Origin: Vibrio sp. S9_S30
GTDB lineage: Bacteria > Pseudomonadota > Gammaproteobacteria > Enterobacterales > Vibrionaceae
Length of the DNA stretch: 64,000 bases
Reading direction: 5' to 3'
NCBI RefSeq assembly: GCF_014694455.1
Contig: NZ_JAAUWT010000001.1
Span: 310,001 to 374,000, forward strand
How positions within the stretch are numbered: the first letter of the stretch is position 1; the number at the start of each line of letters is the position of its first letter. Both the position numbers and the translations under genes were made by a program. Shown one piece after another: positions 1 to 8,697 of the stretch. Below the pieces are notes generated by a model, which was given only the letters and a program-made list of their open reading frames with translations, searched no databases and was not told where the DNA came from.

Positions 1-781
1 CTGAATACACGTCAGTTGCAAAGACATGACCTTCAATATGGTTAGCGGCAAGTGTCGCTTTGGAGGAGGCCACGGCGAGTGCGCTGACATCGCACATAGA
101 CAAGTTTATATTAGGGAACTGATTCGCCATCGCCGCGCCAATGACGCCTGCACCACACCCGAAATCGAGCACTTTTCCAGCCAAGCTAGGAAGCGTTTTC
201 AATAGCAATAGAGTACCAAGATCACACTCACCGTGGCTAAACACACCAGGTAAACTTTTTACCGTTAAATCCGCTCCGCCAATGCTGATTGAATAGCTTT
301 TGTACCATTGTTGGATATTAAATTCAGCAGGCTCTTTGGTGCATTGCCCCCAATAAAACGAGCAGCGGCGTGCTGAATCGTATTTCTTGATAACCCCATA
401 AGGTTTAAAAAATTTTTCTATACTTTTGATGCCGGAACGGTTTTCTCCAATCACGACAATTTCGGTATCGACACCCAATTTGCTCATCAGCATTGCCAAC
501 AAATATTCGGCTTCGGCTTTTGCTTTTGGCCAATAGAGCAATATAAGATCGGCGTGGCTTGGCGCTGTAAATTCCGCACCAAAAAAACGTTGAATTGAGT
601 TGTGGTTTTCAAGTTGGCGGTAGTAACCATAATGGGTCGTAAATACGGAAACACTTTCACAGCTCTTGGCGAGTTCTAAAGGAAACAGGTCTTCTGCTTC
701 GCCCGCAACCAATACGTGTTTGCCATTAAAATATTCCAGATTTCGCTCTGCAATTTGACTAGGAGCGGTAAATGCCGACAT
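1..781 (-). CDS. rsmC: 16S rRNA (guanine-1207-N2)-methyltransferase RsmC, 3' end cut by window
   Basis: RsmC methylates G1207 of 16S rRNA in the 30S subunit using S-adenosylmethionine. The visible 260 residues begin [14 protein letters not shown] and hold the N-terminal pseudo-methyltransferase half followed by the catalytic half, with SAM-binding motif I ([11 protein letters not shown]) from about residue 206. The window ends before the expected NPPF catalytic motif, so the C-terminal part is missing here. The start at 781 is preceded by a GAGATCC stretch that can serve as ribosome site. The gene lies on the same strand as the membrane protein gene upstream, but a strong terminator hairpin separates them, so it is probably transcribed on its own. 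Identification rests on overall sequence recognition and motif I. Confidence 0.9.
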   Translation of the reverse strand, partial: MSAFTAPSQIAERNLEYFNGKHVLVAGEAEDLFPLELAKSCESVSVFTTHYGYYRQLENHNSIQRFFGAEFTAPSHADLILLYWPKAKAEAEYLLAMLMSKLGVDTEIVVIGENRSGIKSIEKFFKPYGVIKKYDSARRCSFYWGQCTKEPAEFNIQQWYKSYSISIGGADLTVKSLPGVFSHGECDLGTLLLLKTLPSLAGKVLDFGCGAGVIGAAMANQFPNINLSMCDVSALAVASSKATLAANHIEGHVFATDVYS

Positions 782-798
782 GAAAGGATCTCAATAAG

Positions 799-834
799 AA
801 AAATATGGTCGGATTCTCGCACAATCCGACCATA
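799..834 (-). terminator. Rho-independent terminator after the AI-2E family gene
   Basis: A perfect 12-bp inverted repeat (TATGGTCGGATT and its complement, 7-nt loop) at 804-834 is followed on the minus strand by TTTTTC. It lies between the AI-2E-family gene and rsmC and ends transcription of the former. Confidence 0.88.
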
Positions 835-872
835 GCTTGAAGTGCCTAAGAAGCAATTAAAATCAACAGACG

Positions 873-1958
873 CTAACTGTTGTCTTGTTTATTCAAGAAG
901 GTTTGAAATTCTTCTTCGTAAATAGTGAACAACACCATGGTGACGGCAAAAATGAGCGGACCGTAGATGAGACCTATTAACCCAAAGAGCTGGATGCCTC
1001 CTAATAGGGAGAAAAAAATCATCAATGTATTCATTCCAGCACTGCCCTGCATTAGCAGTGGTCGTAATATGTTATCGATAGAACCAACGATGACGACGCT
1101 CCATATGCTTAAGAAAATTGCCCAACCTGTATCACCAGTAACGAAGAGATAAATCGCAGCAGGTATCCAAATCAAGGCGGTGCCAACAAGTGGGATAAAA
1201 GAAGCAAACCCCATCATTGTTCCCCAAAATAGCCCAGGGAACCCCGCAAGCCACATCCCAATCCCCCCGGCCAAACCTTGGGCTATTGCAGTTAGAAATG
1301 ACCCTAACACTGCCGACTTTGATACTTTTTCAATTTCTTCAAGCAGACGATCTTCTTGACTACGAGAAAGAGGAAGTATGTGGCGGATAGCTTTAATGAT
1401 TTTGTCGTGATCTCTTAGTAGGAAGAAAAGCACAAACAGCATTAAGAAGAAATCCATTAAGAAGTTGGTCGCATCCCCAAGGACTTTGGCGCTGAATGCC
1501 ACTAACTGTGAACCAAATTGAGAGACAAATTCTGCGACACGTTGATCTATTTGCTGCGGGTCAATGGTATCAAAAGGCAGATACTCATTAATAAAACCGA
1601 GTACTTTGATCACAAATGGGTGCGACGTCGCTTCTTGAATGCCACCGTGCGTTAGCCAGTAATAGGCACTTTGAGAAAACCCCGATCCTTGTTGAACGAT
1701 GGCAGCAAAGACGGCTAATAAAGGCAGAACAATGATGACAGTGAGTAGCACGCAAGATAGGACAGAGACGGTGTTTTTGTAGTTTGGCATTCTACCCTCT
1801 AACCACTCATGCACAGGGAACATCAGCAGAGATATAATGAAAGCCAAAATAATCGAATTAATGTAGGGTTGGACAAGCAAGTAACACGCATAGCCCGCAG
1901 CGAGAAGCGCGAGTATTAGTACCCAGTGGCTGGAAGATAACTTGAGTTTGTCTGACAC
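873..1958 (-). CDS. AI-2E family transporter (PerM/YdiK-like) inner-membrane protein
   Basis: A polytopic inner-membrane protein of the AI-2E exporter/permease family (COG0628). I count about seven to eight hydrophobic segments, including a paired segment near the N-terminus (WVLILALLAAGYACYLLV and INSIILAFIISLL) and a cluster in the C-terminal half (GLAGGIGMWLAG, FASFIPLVGTALIW). The substrate is not deducible. I chose the GTG at 1958 (VSDKLKLSSS, 361 residues) because AGGGGC lies 6 nt upstream and the family normally begins a few residues before the first membrane segment. The frame stays open to an upstream start at 2024, which would add a hydrophilic 22-residue extension. A terminator upstream separates it from hemL, so it has its own transcript. 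Confidence 0.85.
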   Translation of the reverse strand: MSDKLKLSSSHWVLILALLAAGYACYLLVQPYINSIILAFIISLLMFPVHEWLEGRMPNYKNTVSVLSCVLLTVIIVLPLLAVFAAIVQQGSGFSQSAYYWLTHGGIQEATSHPFVIKVLGFINEYLPFDTIDPQQIDQRVAEFVSQFGSQLVAFSAKVLGDATNFLMDFFLMLFVLFFLLRDHDKIIKAIRHILPLSRSQEDRLLEEIEKVSKSAVLGSFLTAIAQGLAGGIGMWLAGFPGLFWGTMMGFASFIPLVGTALIWIPAAIYLFVTGDTGWAIFLSIWSVVIVGSIDNILRPLLMQGSAGMNTLMIFFSLLGGIQLFGLIGLIYGPLIFAVTMVLFTIYEEEFQTFLNKQDNS

Positions 1959-2124
1959 GGTATTGCCCCTAATATGATTTTGTCTCTGAGTTATAATGGC
2001 GTCAATACAATCGGTTATCAACAAAAGATGAGTGTTTAACTTTTAGTCGGTGTTTTTTTGTAGTCGGTATTTCGCGGAAAGAAAACAGAGGTCTGTAATT
2101 CCAACATGTATTCGCGGCTTGATT

Positions 2125-2153
2125 GATCAAAAGAAGGGCAGTCTCGACTGCCC
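2125..2153 (-). terminator. Rho-independent terminator of hemL
   Basis: GGGCAGTC-GA-GACTGCCC on the minus strand (2136-2153) is followed by TTCTTTTG. It stands 24 nt beyond the hemL stop codon. Confidence 0.8.
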
Positions 2154-2177
2154 AGAATAACGGTTGGAACTTAAGGG

Positions 2178-3470
2178 CTAAGCCTCAGAAGCAAGAATTG
2201 CAAAGCAGCGGTCTGCCGCTTCCAACGTCGCATTAATTTCTTTACTGCCGTGCGCCAAAGAAGTGAAACTTGCTTCAAATGCCGAAGGGGCAAGATACAC
2301 ACCGTGATCGAGCATAAGGTGGAAGAATCGTTTAAAACGCTCAATATCGCATTTTGTAACGTCTTCATAGCTGGTAATACTCGTCTGATCGGTAAAGAAG
2401 AAACCAAACATCCCCCCCACTTGATTTACAACTAAAGGGATGCCATTTTTATCGGCTAATTCTTTAAAGCCATCGGCCAATTGCTTGGTCACATCGGCTA
2501 AGCGCTGCTCATTGCCTTCGCACATCAGCTCCTGCAAACACGCATAGCCGGCGGCCATTGCTACGGGGTTCCCAGAAAGGGTGCCCGCTTGATACACAGG
2601 GCCTGTTGGCGCAATGTGTTGCATCACTTCTTTCTTGCCGCCAAATGCCCCTACAGGCATACCACCGCCAATCACTTTGCCTAGTGTCGTTAAATCTGGC
2701 TGAATGTTGTAATAAGCTTGAGCGCCGCCTAGTGCAACACGGAACCCTGTCATGACTTCATCAAAAATCAGTAACGCACCTTCTTGATCGCAGATGCTAC
2801 GTAAACCCTCATGAAAGCCTTCGACAGGCGGGATACAGTTCATATTGCCGGCAACCGGTTCTACAATAATGCAGGCGATTTCCCCTTTGTTTGCAGCAAA
2901 CAGCTCTTTTACCGACTCCAAGTCGTTAAAAGTCGCGGTAAGAGTATATTTCGCAAAATCCGCAGGGACACCAGGAGAGCTCGGCTGGCCTAGGGTCAGT
3001 GCTCCTGAGCCTGCTTTTACCAGTAGACTATCGGCATGACCATGGTAGCAACCCTCGAATTTTAGGATTTTGTCTCGACCTGTGTAGCCACGAGCTAATC
3101 GAATCGCACTCATCGTGGCTTCTGTTCCTGAGCTCACCATGCGAAGTTGCTCCATGGAGGGAACCAATGCAGACACCAGTTCTGCCATTTTGATTTCCAT
3201 CTCTGTTGGCGCACCAAAACTGAGACCGCGATTCGCTGCCTCTACAACGGCGTCACGTACAGCAACATGGTTGTGCCCAAGAATCATCGGCCCCCATGAA
3301 CCAACATAATCGATATAAGCTTTACCATCGGCATCAAAGATAAGTGCGCCGTCAGCTCGTTCTATAAATAGCGGTGAGCCACCGACACCATTAAAAGCGC
3401 GTACAGGGGAGTTAACGCCTCCTGGAATAATGTTTTGCGCTTTTTGATACAGCTCAGCTGATTTGGTCAT
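2178..3470 (-). CDS. hemL: Glutamate-1-semialdehyde 2,1-aminomutase
   Basis: HemL converts glutamate-1-semialdehyde to 5-aminolevulinate in the C5 heme pathway, using PLP/PMP in the cytosol. The 430-residue product has the usual family length and start ([18 protein letters not shown]). Aminotransferase class III features are visible: [10 protein letters not shown] near residue 75, FDEVMTGFR, and the PLP-binding lysine in [12 protein letters not shown] near residue 265. The frame extends 22 codons further upstream, but the start at 3470 matches the family. It is divergent from erpA; adjacency of a heme-synthesis gene and a Fe-S assembly gene is conserved in gammaproteobacteria. Confidence 0.96.
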   Translation of the reverse strand: MTKSAELYQKAQNIIPGGVNSPVRAFNGVGGSPLFIERADGALIFDADGKAYIDYVGSWGPMILGHNHVAVRDAVVEAANRGLSFGAPTEMEIKMAELVSALVPSMEQLRMVSSGTEATMSAIRLARGYTGRDKILKFEGCYHGHADSLLVKAGSGALTLGQPSSPGVPADFAKYTLTATFNDLESVKELFAANKGEIACIIVEPVAGNMNCIPPVEGFHEGLRSICDQEGALLIFDEVMTGFRVALGGAQAYYNIQPDLTTLGKVIGGGMPVGAFGGKKEVMQHIAPTGPVYQAGTLSGNPVAMAAGYACLQELMCEGNEQRLADVTKQLADGFKELADKNGIPLVVNQVGGMFGFFFTDQTSITSYEDVTKCDIERFKRFFHLMLDHGVYLAPSAFEASFTSLAHGSKEINATLEAADRCFAILASEA

Positions 3471-3563
3471 GGAGAAATCCTTATTTAAGTTGAACGCACG
3501 CATTGTAACGGTAACCGTAGGTTTTGCATTATCCAATTTAAAGTTTTGTGCGACTTAAGGTCG

Positions 3564-3603
3564 AAATAGGTAATACTTGAACAAAATAGGCAATACTTGA
3601 ACG
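3564..3603. repeat. 20-bp tandem duplication in the erpA promoter region
   Basis: Two adjacent 20-bp copies (AAATAGGTAATACTTGAACA at 3564-3583, and 3584-3603 differing at two positions). Each copy carries ATACTTGAAC, the left half of the type 1 IscR site described below; the left copy makes a weaker second site. Confidence 0.85.
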
Positions 3604-3617
3604 TAACAGTCAGGTAT
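3593..3617 (+). promoter_or_regulatory. IscR type 1 binding site
   Basis: The 25 bases from ATACTTGAAC to CAGTCAGGTAT match 23 of 25 positions of the type 1 IscR consensus (ATASYYGACTRDWWYAGTCRRSTAT, recalled). The two mismatches are the C and T of the left GACT. The site covers the -35 element and most of the spacer of the promoter at 3597-3625, a repressing position. E. coli erpA is known to be controlled by IscR. Confidence 0.75.
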
Positions 3618-3625
3618 TAGATAAT
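3597..3625 (+). promoter_or_regulatory. Sigma-70 promoter of erpA
   Basis: TTGAAC at 3597-3602 and GATAAT at 3620-3625 are separated by 17 nt. The promoter lies about 67 nt upstream of the erpA start and is overlapped by the IscR site. Confidence 0.7.
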
Positions 3626-3691
3626 CACCGGATATTCGAAATTTTAATAAGTCGGCGTATTGATGAAATAAGCCGCGTGAGAGAGGTCGTT

Positions 3692-4033
3692 GTGAGCGAA
3701 GTAAATGTACCCTTGTCCTTTTCAGATACGGCGGCAGCACGTGTAAAAATCCTAATTTCTGAAGAAGAAAATCCAGAACTGAAGCTGCGTGTTTATATCA
3801 CAGGAGGTGGTTGCAGTGGTTTTCAGTACGGATTTACGTTTGATGAATCTGTTAATGAGGGGGATACCATTATCGAAAATGATGGTGTTGTTCTTGTTGT
3901 TGATCCAATGAGCCTGCAGTATTTGGTGGGCGGTATTGTCGATTATACTGAAGGTTTAGAAGGCAGTCGCTTCTTCGTGAACAATCCTAACGCAACGACA
4001 ACATGCGGCTGTGGTTCTTCTTTTAGCGTGTAG
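3692..4033 (+). CDS. erpA: Iron-sulfur cluster insertion protein ErpA
   Basis: ErpA is an A-type carrier that delivers Fe-S clusters to apoproteins, including the isoprenoid enzymes IspG/IspH. The product contains the three conserved cluster cysteines: one in [11 protein letters not shown] near residue 42 and the pair in the C-terminal [12 protein letters not shown]. The GTG at 3692 ([11 protein letters not shown], 113 residues) is preferred over the in-frame GTG at 3677, because AGAGAGG lies 5 nt upstream and 113 residues is the family length. It is monocistronic with its own terminator. Regulation by cluster status is indicated by the IscR site overlapping its promoter. Confidence 0.96.
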   Translation: MSEVNVPLSFSDTAAARVKILISEEENPELKLRVYITGGGCSGFQYGFTFDESVNEGDTIIENDGVVLVVDPMSLQYLVGGIVDYTEGLEGSRFFVNNPNATTTCGCGSSFSV

Positions 4034-4064
4034 TCTCAGTTTCACTCCCCCTTAAAGCAATAGA

Positions 4065-4097
4065 AACCCAGTAACTTACTGGGTTTTTCATTTTTTT
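4065..4097 (+). terminator. Terminator of erpA
   Basis: AACCCAGTA-ACT-TACTGGGTT, a perfect 9-bp stem at 4065-4085, is followed by a T-rich run (TTTCATTTTTTT). Confidence 0.9.
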
Positions 4098-4272
4098 GTG
4101 ATATTGGATGCAAAACGTTGGTCGGTACGCGGTATTGTTTCCGTATACTTGGTTAGCATTGGGTCATTCAATGTTAATCTGAACTTAAGGTTGCTCAGAT
4201 ATAATCCCCGTCTAAATTGAGTCTTTTACGTTAGGAAGTCGTATAAGACAAAAAATATAACAAGGAATTTGT

Positions 4273-5355
4273 ATGCCAGTTGCAAGAACTCATGGCTTTT
4301 TCTCTCAACGCCCTTGGCTAGTTTCCCTCATACTCGTTACAGCTCTTACCGTTTGGCTTGGTCTTGGCATGCTAAGAGCGGAAGAGACTCCACAAAGCGA
4401 TAAGCAGGAAGCAGCGGTTCCACTCGCAAAGGTTGTTGTTGATCGTTTCATTGCTCAACCCACCGCCAAAAATATTAACCTTTATGGTCGTACCGCACCA
4501 AACCGTGAAGCCACTCTCAGTGCAGAAATCGCTGGGAAAATTATTGCGCTTAAAGCCAGTAAAGGTGAATTTGTCAAAAAAGGGCAAGTGATTGCCCAAA
4601 TAGACAAAGCAGACTTGGATATTCGGCTAGAGAAAGCCAAAGCTCTGCTTACCGTGAAAGAGAAAGAGTTTAAAGCAGCCAACTCTCTGAAACAAAGGGG
4701 GCTGCAAGGTGAGGTTGCTTACAGCAATGCTCAGGCTTCTTTAACCGATGCTCGCGCCAGCGTTCGAAACGCACAACTTGCACTGGAAAAGACAGAAGTT
4801 GAAGCGCCTTTCACTGGATTTATCGAAGACTTGATGATTGAAGTGGGTGACTTCGTTGGCGTTGGAGAGTCTATTGCCACCGTATTGGATTTATCCACTC
4901 TTGTTGTTAAAGCCGACGTAAGCGAACGCCATATCCAGCAATTGAAATTGAAACAGCCAGCGTCTGTTCGGCTGATAACGGATGAACAAGTGGAAGGTCG
5001 TATACGATATATTTCCCGTGTTTCATCGCAGGCAACCAACACCTTTACTATTGAGATTGAAATTCCCAATCGAGATCAGGTGATCTCTGCTGGGGTCAGT
5101 GCGGAAGTGGACCTTAAATTGGAAACTCAACTCGCGGTGAAAGTCACGCCTGCTATGTTAGCACTCGATGAATCCGGGAATTTAGGGGTGAAAACGGTGC
5201 AAGAGAAAAACATTGTTAAGTTTGTTCCCATTCAATTGGTTAAAGCCGAGCAAGATGGTGTTTGGCTGACTGGGCTGGGCAGTCAAGCGGATATCATTAC
5301 GGTAGGGCATGGGTTCGTCCGTGATGGCGATTCCGTGATTGCTATTCGCCAATAA
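4273..5355 (+). CDS. vexE: RND efflux periplasmic adaptor (VexE-type membrane fusion protein)
   Basis: Membrane fusion protein linking an inner-membrane RND pump to an outer-membrane channel such as TolC. The 360-residue product has an N-terminal membrane anchor (residues about 15-33, LVSLILVTALTVWLGLGML), a biotinyl-lipoyl half motif (AGKIIALKASKGEFVKKGQ), an alpha-helical hairpin rich in Ala/Lys/Glu, the second lipoyl half (EAPFTGFIEDLMIEVGDFV) and a beta-barrel region. There is an AAGGA ribosome site. The pump gene follows 12 nt after the stop, so they form an operon. Position between erpA and tyrS matches, from memory, V. cholerae vexEF. Substrates are not deducible from sequence. Confidence 0.82.
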   Translation: MPVARTHGFFSQRPWLVSLILVTALTVWLGLGMLRAEETPQSDKQEAAVPLAKVVVDRFIAQPTAKNINLYGRTAPNREATLSAEIAGKIIALKASKGEFVKKGQVIAQIDKADLDIRLEKAKALLTVKEKEFKAANSLKQRGLQGEVAYSNAQASLTDARASVRNAQLALEKTEVEAPFTGFIEDLMIEVGDFVGVGESIATVLDLSTLVVKADVSERHIQQLKLKQPASVRLITDEQVEGRIRYISRVSSQATNTFTIEIEIPNRDQVISAGVSAEVDLKLETQLAVKVTPAMLALDESGNLGVKTVQEKNIVKFVPIQLVKAEQDGVWLTGLGSQADIITVGHGFVRDGDSVIAIRQ

Positions 5356-5367
5356 GAGGGCTGTATT

Positions 5368-8300
5368 ATGTATTCCGTAATTGATGCCGCACTCTCACGT
5401 AGCCGCACCATGCTCACTTTGTTGCTCTTGATTTTGATTGCAGGGGCGATGACTTATCAAACGATTCCCAAAGAATCCAGCCCAGATATTACTATTCCTA
5501 TCATTTATGTTTCTGTCGGGTACCAAGGGATTTCGCCTGGAGATTCAGAACGACTGCTTGTCCGACCTATTGAGCAGGAACTGCGTTCAATTGAAGGGGT
5601 AAAAGAGATGAATTCCACCGCATCAGAAGGTCATGCTTCTGTCATGTTGGAATTCAATGTTGGTGTCGATCTTAATAAAGCAATGGCTGACGTCCGTGAA
5701 GCGGTCGATTTAGCAAAAGCTAAGTTGCCAGCAGGCAGTGACGAACCCACAGTGAACGAAGTAACCTTGGCTTCCGAGCAGCCGATTTTATCCGTTGTAC
5801 TGTACGGGACAGTGCCGGAGCGGACTATTGTTCAGATTGGTCGCCAGATACGAGATAAGTTAGAAGGTTTCCGTCAGGTTCTTGAAGTGGATATTGCAGG
5901 TGATCGCGATGATGTTGTTGAAATCATAGTCGATCCTCTACTGATGGAAAGTTATGGTCTTGATCAAGGCGATATCTATAACCTGATTGCTCAAAATAAC
6001 AAGGTCGTTGCTGCAGGGTTTGTGGATACAGGGTATGGTCGATTCTCTGTTAAAGTTCCTTCTGTTTTTGATTCTTTAAAAGACGTTTTAGAGTTGCCCG
6101 TCAAAGTCGATGGCAAACAAGTTGTCACGTTTGGTGATATTGCAATCGTAAGGCGCGCATTTCGAGATCCAGAAAGCTACGCCCGACTTGATGGTGAGTC
6201 GGCTGTGGTACTCGATGTGAAGAAACGAGCGGGCGAAAACATCATTGAAACCGTTGATCTGGTTAAGTTGGTTCTAGAAGAGGCACAGAATCGAGAAGAC
6301 TGGCCATCGAACCTGCTAGTCAAATATACTTGGGATGAGTCGAAGGATGTGAAGATCATGCTTAACGATCTTCAAAATAACATTCTGTCTGCGATCATTC
6401 TTGTTGTTATTGTGATCATTGCCATTCTCGGCACTCGAACAGCGTTTTTGGTGGGGGTTTCGATTCCTGGTTCATTTCTTACTGGTTTGCTGGTCCTCGC
6501 GATATTTGGTTTGACGGTAAACATTGTCGTGCTTTTCTCGTTGATCATGGCGGTTGGTATGCTGGTGGATGGCGCTATTGTCGTGACCGAGTTTGCTGAC
6601 AGAAGAATGCAAGAAGGGGTGGATAAGAAAGAGGCCTATCGAGATGCGGCAAAACGAATGGCATGGCCGATTACCGCCTCTACCGCAACCACGCTTGCGG
6701 CATTTGCTCCTTTACTCTTCTGGCCCGATACCACGGGCGAGTTCATGAAGTATCTACCGCTGACCTTGATTGCAACGTTAAGTGCGTCTTTAGTCATGGC
6801 ACTTTTGTTTGTTCCAGTTCTTGGGGGGCTGTTAGGTAAACAGCAGTACGTTTCTCCCGCTAAGCAGAAAGAAATGGTGGCTTTGCATGATGGCGACTTT
6901 GAAAAAGCGACAGGCTTAACCAAGGCATATTATAAAACGCTATCCGTCGCGATTAAGCATCCTCTTAAAATCTTATTTTCTGCAATCTTACTAGCCGTTG
7001 CCGTTGGCTTTGCTTATGGTAAAGCGGGTCTAGGTGCTGAATTCTTTCCAGAAGTGGATCCCCCTTTCTTTACCGTCAAAGTGCGTTCTTACGGCGATTT
7101 ATCCTTACGTGAAAAAGACACCATCATGCGTGAGGTTGAAGCCGTTGTTTTAGGGCACGATGAATTTGAAAGTGTCTACACCAAAACGGGCGGAGAAGAC
7201 GAAATAGGGCAGATCCAAATTACCCCCATAGATTGGCAGTATCGCCGTAAAGTCAAAATCATCATCGACGAATTGCGTGAAGTGACAGACAAGTTTGCAG
7301 GGGTGGAAATTGAATATAAATTCCCAGACGCAGGTCCTCCAGTAGAAAACGACTTAGTGATCGAGATGTCTTCAAGCCTGCCTGATAACTTGGATGAAGC
7401 CGCGAAAATAGTCCGTCACTGGGCAGATTCATACCCAGCGTTCACGAACTTGAATGACACATCAAGCAAAGAAGGTATTGATTGGCAAATCGACATTCGA
7501 CGCGATGACGCTTCTCGCTTTGCGGCAGACGCCACTTTGGTGGGCAACACCGTTCAGTTTGTAACAAACGGCTTGAAAATTGGTGACTACCTTCCAGATG
7601 ACTCTAATGAAGAAGTGGATATTCTGGTGCGATTCCCTGAAGACAAGCGAGATATTGGTCGGTTTGATCAACTAAGAGTCAAAACTCAGATGGGGTTAGT
7701 ACCACTGACCAATTTTGCAGAAATTAAGCCGTATCAAAAGCAAGATACGATCAAGCGTCTTGATGGGTATCGCATCATCAACATCATGGCAGACATGAAA
7801 GACGGAGATGAATACAACTTAGCGAATGAGCTGCCTAACATTGAAAAAGCGTTGGCAGAGCTGGATCTTCCCGCCGGCGTGGAATACAAGATCCGCGGGC
7901 AAAATGAAGAACAAGAAAACTCTTCTGCATTTTTGATAAAGGCTTTTCTGGTTGCTTTGGCCGTTATGGCGTTGATTCTTATTACTCAGTTCAACAGCTT
8001 CTATCAAGCATTTTTGATTTTAAGCGCGGTGTTGTTTTCTACCGTTGGCGTTTTTCTCGGTTTGTTGATTTTCCAAAGACCATTTGGGGTGATCATGTCG
8101 GGAATTGGTGTTATAGCATTGGCGGGGATTGTCGTGAATAACAACATTGTGCTCATCGATACATACAATCAGCTGAGAAAGCGTGGTTTAGATAAGACCA
8201 ATGCAATATTACGTACGGGGGTACAGCGCCTTCGCCCAGTGATGTTAACTACTGTGACGACCATCCTAGGTTTGTTACCAATGGTCTTGGAAATGAATAT

Positions 8301-8538
8301 TGATCTTATCAATCAGAAGATAGAGTTTGGTGCGCCAAGTACTCAGTGGTGGTCTCAGTTAGCAACTGCCGTTGCTGGTGGTCTGGCATTTGCGACGGTA
8401 TTAACACTGGTTTTGACCCCTTGCTTACTTATGCTTGAGAGAGAACCTAAAGCAGAAGTTAAATCAGATGAAAAAACAAAACTTGAAAAGTCAGAATCAG
8501 AAAAACCAGAATTGGAACTGGTAAACGAAGCGTCCTGA
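5368..8538 (+). CDS. vexF: RND multidrug efflux pump subunit (VexF-type)
   Basis: A 1056-residue inner-membrane proton or sodium antiporter of the AcrB/RND superfamily. The expected layout is visible: a first membrane helix (TMLTLLLLILIAGAMTY), a large periplasmic porter loop, a block of helices from about residue 335, a second periplasmic loop, and a last helix block from about residue 850. The helix-4 motif reads GMLVDGAIVVTE, so only one of the two aspartates of AcrB's VDDAIVV is present; this is also seen in other RND subgroups. A charged 30-residue Lys/Glu/Ser-rich tail follows the last helix. V. cholerae VexEF-TolC is reported as Na+-dependent; that is not visible here. Confidence 0.85.
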   Translation: MYSVIDAALSRSRTMLTLLLLILIAGAMTYQTIPKESSPDITIPIIYVSVGYQGISPGDSERLLVRPIEQELRSIEGVKEMNSTASEGHASVMLEFNVGVDLNKAMADVREAVDLAKAKLPAGSDEPTVNEVTLASEQPILSVVLYGTVPERTIVQIGRQIRDKLEGFRQVLEVDIAGDRDDVVEIIVDPLLMESYGLDQGDIYNLIAQNNKVVAAGFVDTGYGRFSVKVPSVFDSLKDVLELPVKVDGKQVVTFGDIAIVRRAFRDPESYARLDGESAVVLDVKKRAGENIIETVDLVKLVLEEAQNREDWPSNLLVKYTWDESKDVKIMLNDLQNNILSAIILVVIVIIAILGTRTAFLVGVSIPGSFLTGLLVLAIFGLTVNIVVLFSLIMAVGMLVDGAIVVTEFADRRMQEGVDKKEAYRDAAKRMAWPITASTATTLAAFAPLLFWPDTTGEFMKYLPLTLIATLSASLVMALLFVPVLGGLLGKQQYVSPAKQKEMVALHDGDFEKATGLTKAYYKTLSVAIKHPLKILFSAILLAVAVGFAYGKAGLGAEFFPEVDPPFFTVKVRSYGDLSLREKDTIMREVEAVVLGHDEFESVYTKTGGEDEIGQIQITPIDWQYRRKVKIIIDELREVTDKFAGVEIEYKFPDAGPPVENDLVIEMSSSLPDNLDEAAKIVRHWADSYPAFTNLNDTSSKEGIDWQIDIRRDDASRFAADATLVGNTVQFVTNGLKIGDYLPDDSNEEVDILVRFPEDKRDIGRFDQLRVKTQMGLVPLTNFAEIKPYQKQDTIKRLDGYRIINIMADMKDGDEYNLANELPNIEKALAELDLPAGVEYKIRGQNEEQENSSAFLIKAFLVALAVMALILITQFNSFYQAFLILSAVLFSTVGVFLGLLIFQRPFGVIMSGIGVIALAGIVVNNNIVLIDTYNQLRKRGLDKTNAILRTGVQRLRPVMLTTVTTILGLLPMVLEMNIDLINQKIEFGAPSTQWWSQLATAVAGGLAFATVLTLVLTPCLLMLEREPKAEVKSDEKTKLEKSESEKPELELVNEAS

Positions 8539-8568
8539 TTTCTCTTTATATTCACGCTTGGGAATGAA

Positions 8569-8605
8569 AAAAACGCTAGCTGAGAATCACTGAGCTAGCG
8601 TTTTT
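8569..8605. terminator. Bidirectional terminator between vexF and the M23 peptidase
   Basis: AACGCTAGCT (8572-8581) pairs with AGCTAGCGTT (8593-8602), flanked by A-run on the left and T-run on the right, so it works on both strands between the convergent genes. Confidence 0.88.
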
Positions 8606-8672
8606 GTTTGTGTGTAAATTTTTGTTAGTGCGTAAGTTTTTGTTAGTGCGTAAGTTTTTGTTTGTAGGTAAA
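8601..8672. repeat. Four-copy 18-bp tandem repeat
   Basis: Four head-to-tail 18-bp units: 8601-8618, 8619-8636, 8637-8654 and 8655-8672. The two middle units are identical (TTTTTGTTAGTGCGTAAG); the outer ones differ at 3-4 positions. The array starts in the T-run of the terminator and lies between two convergent genes, so it is non-coding. Confidence 0.9.
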
Positions 8673-8697
8673 GAGAAAACTGCAAACGTTGGCTTTC

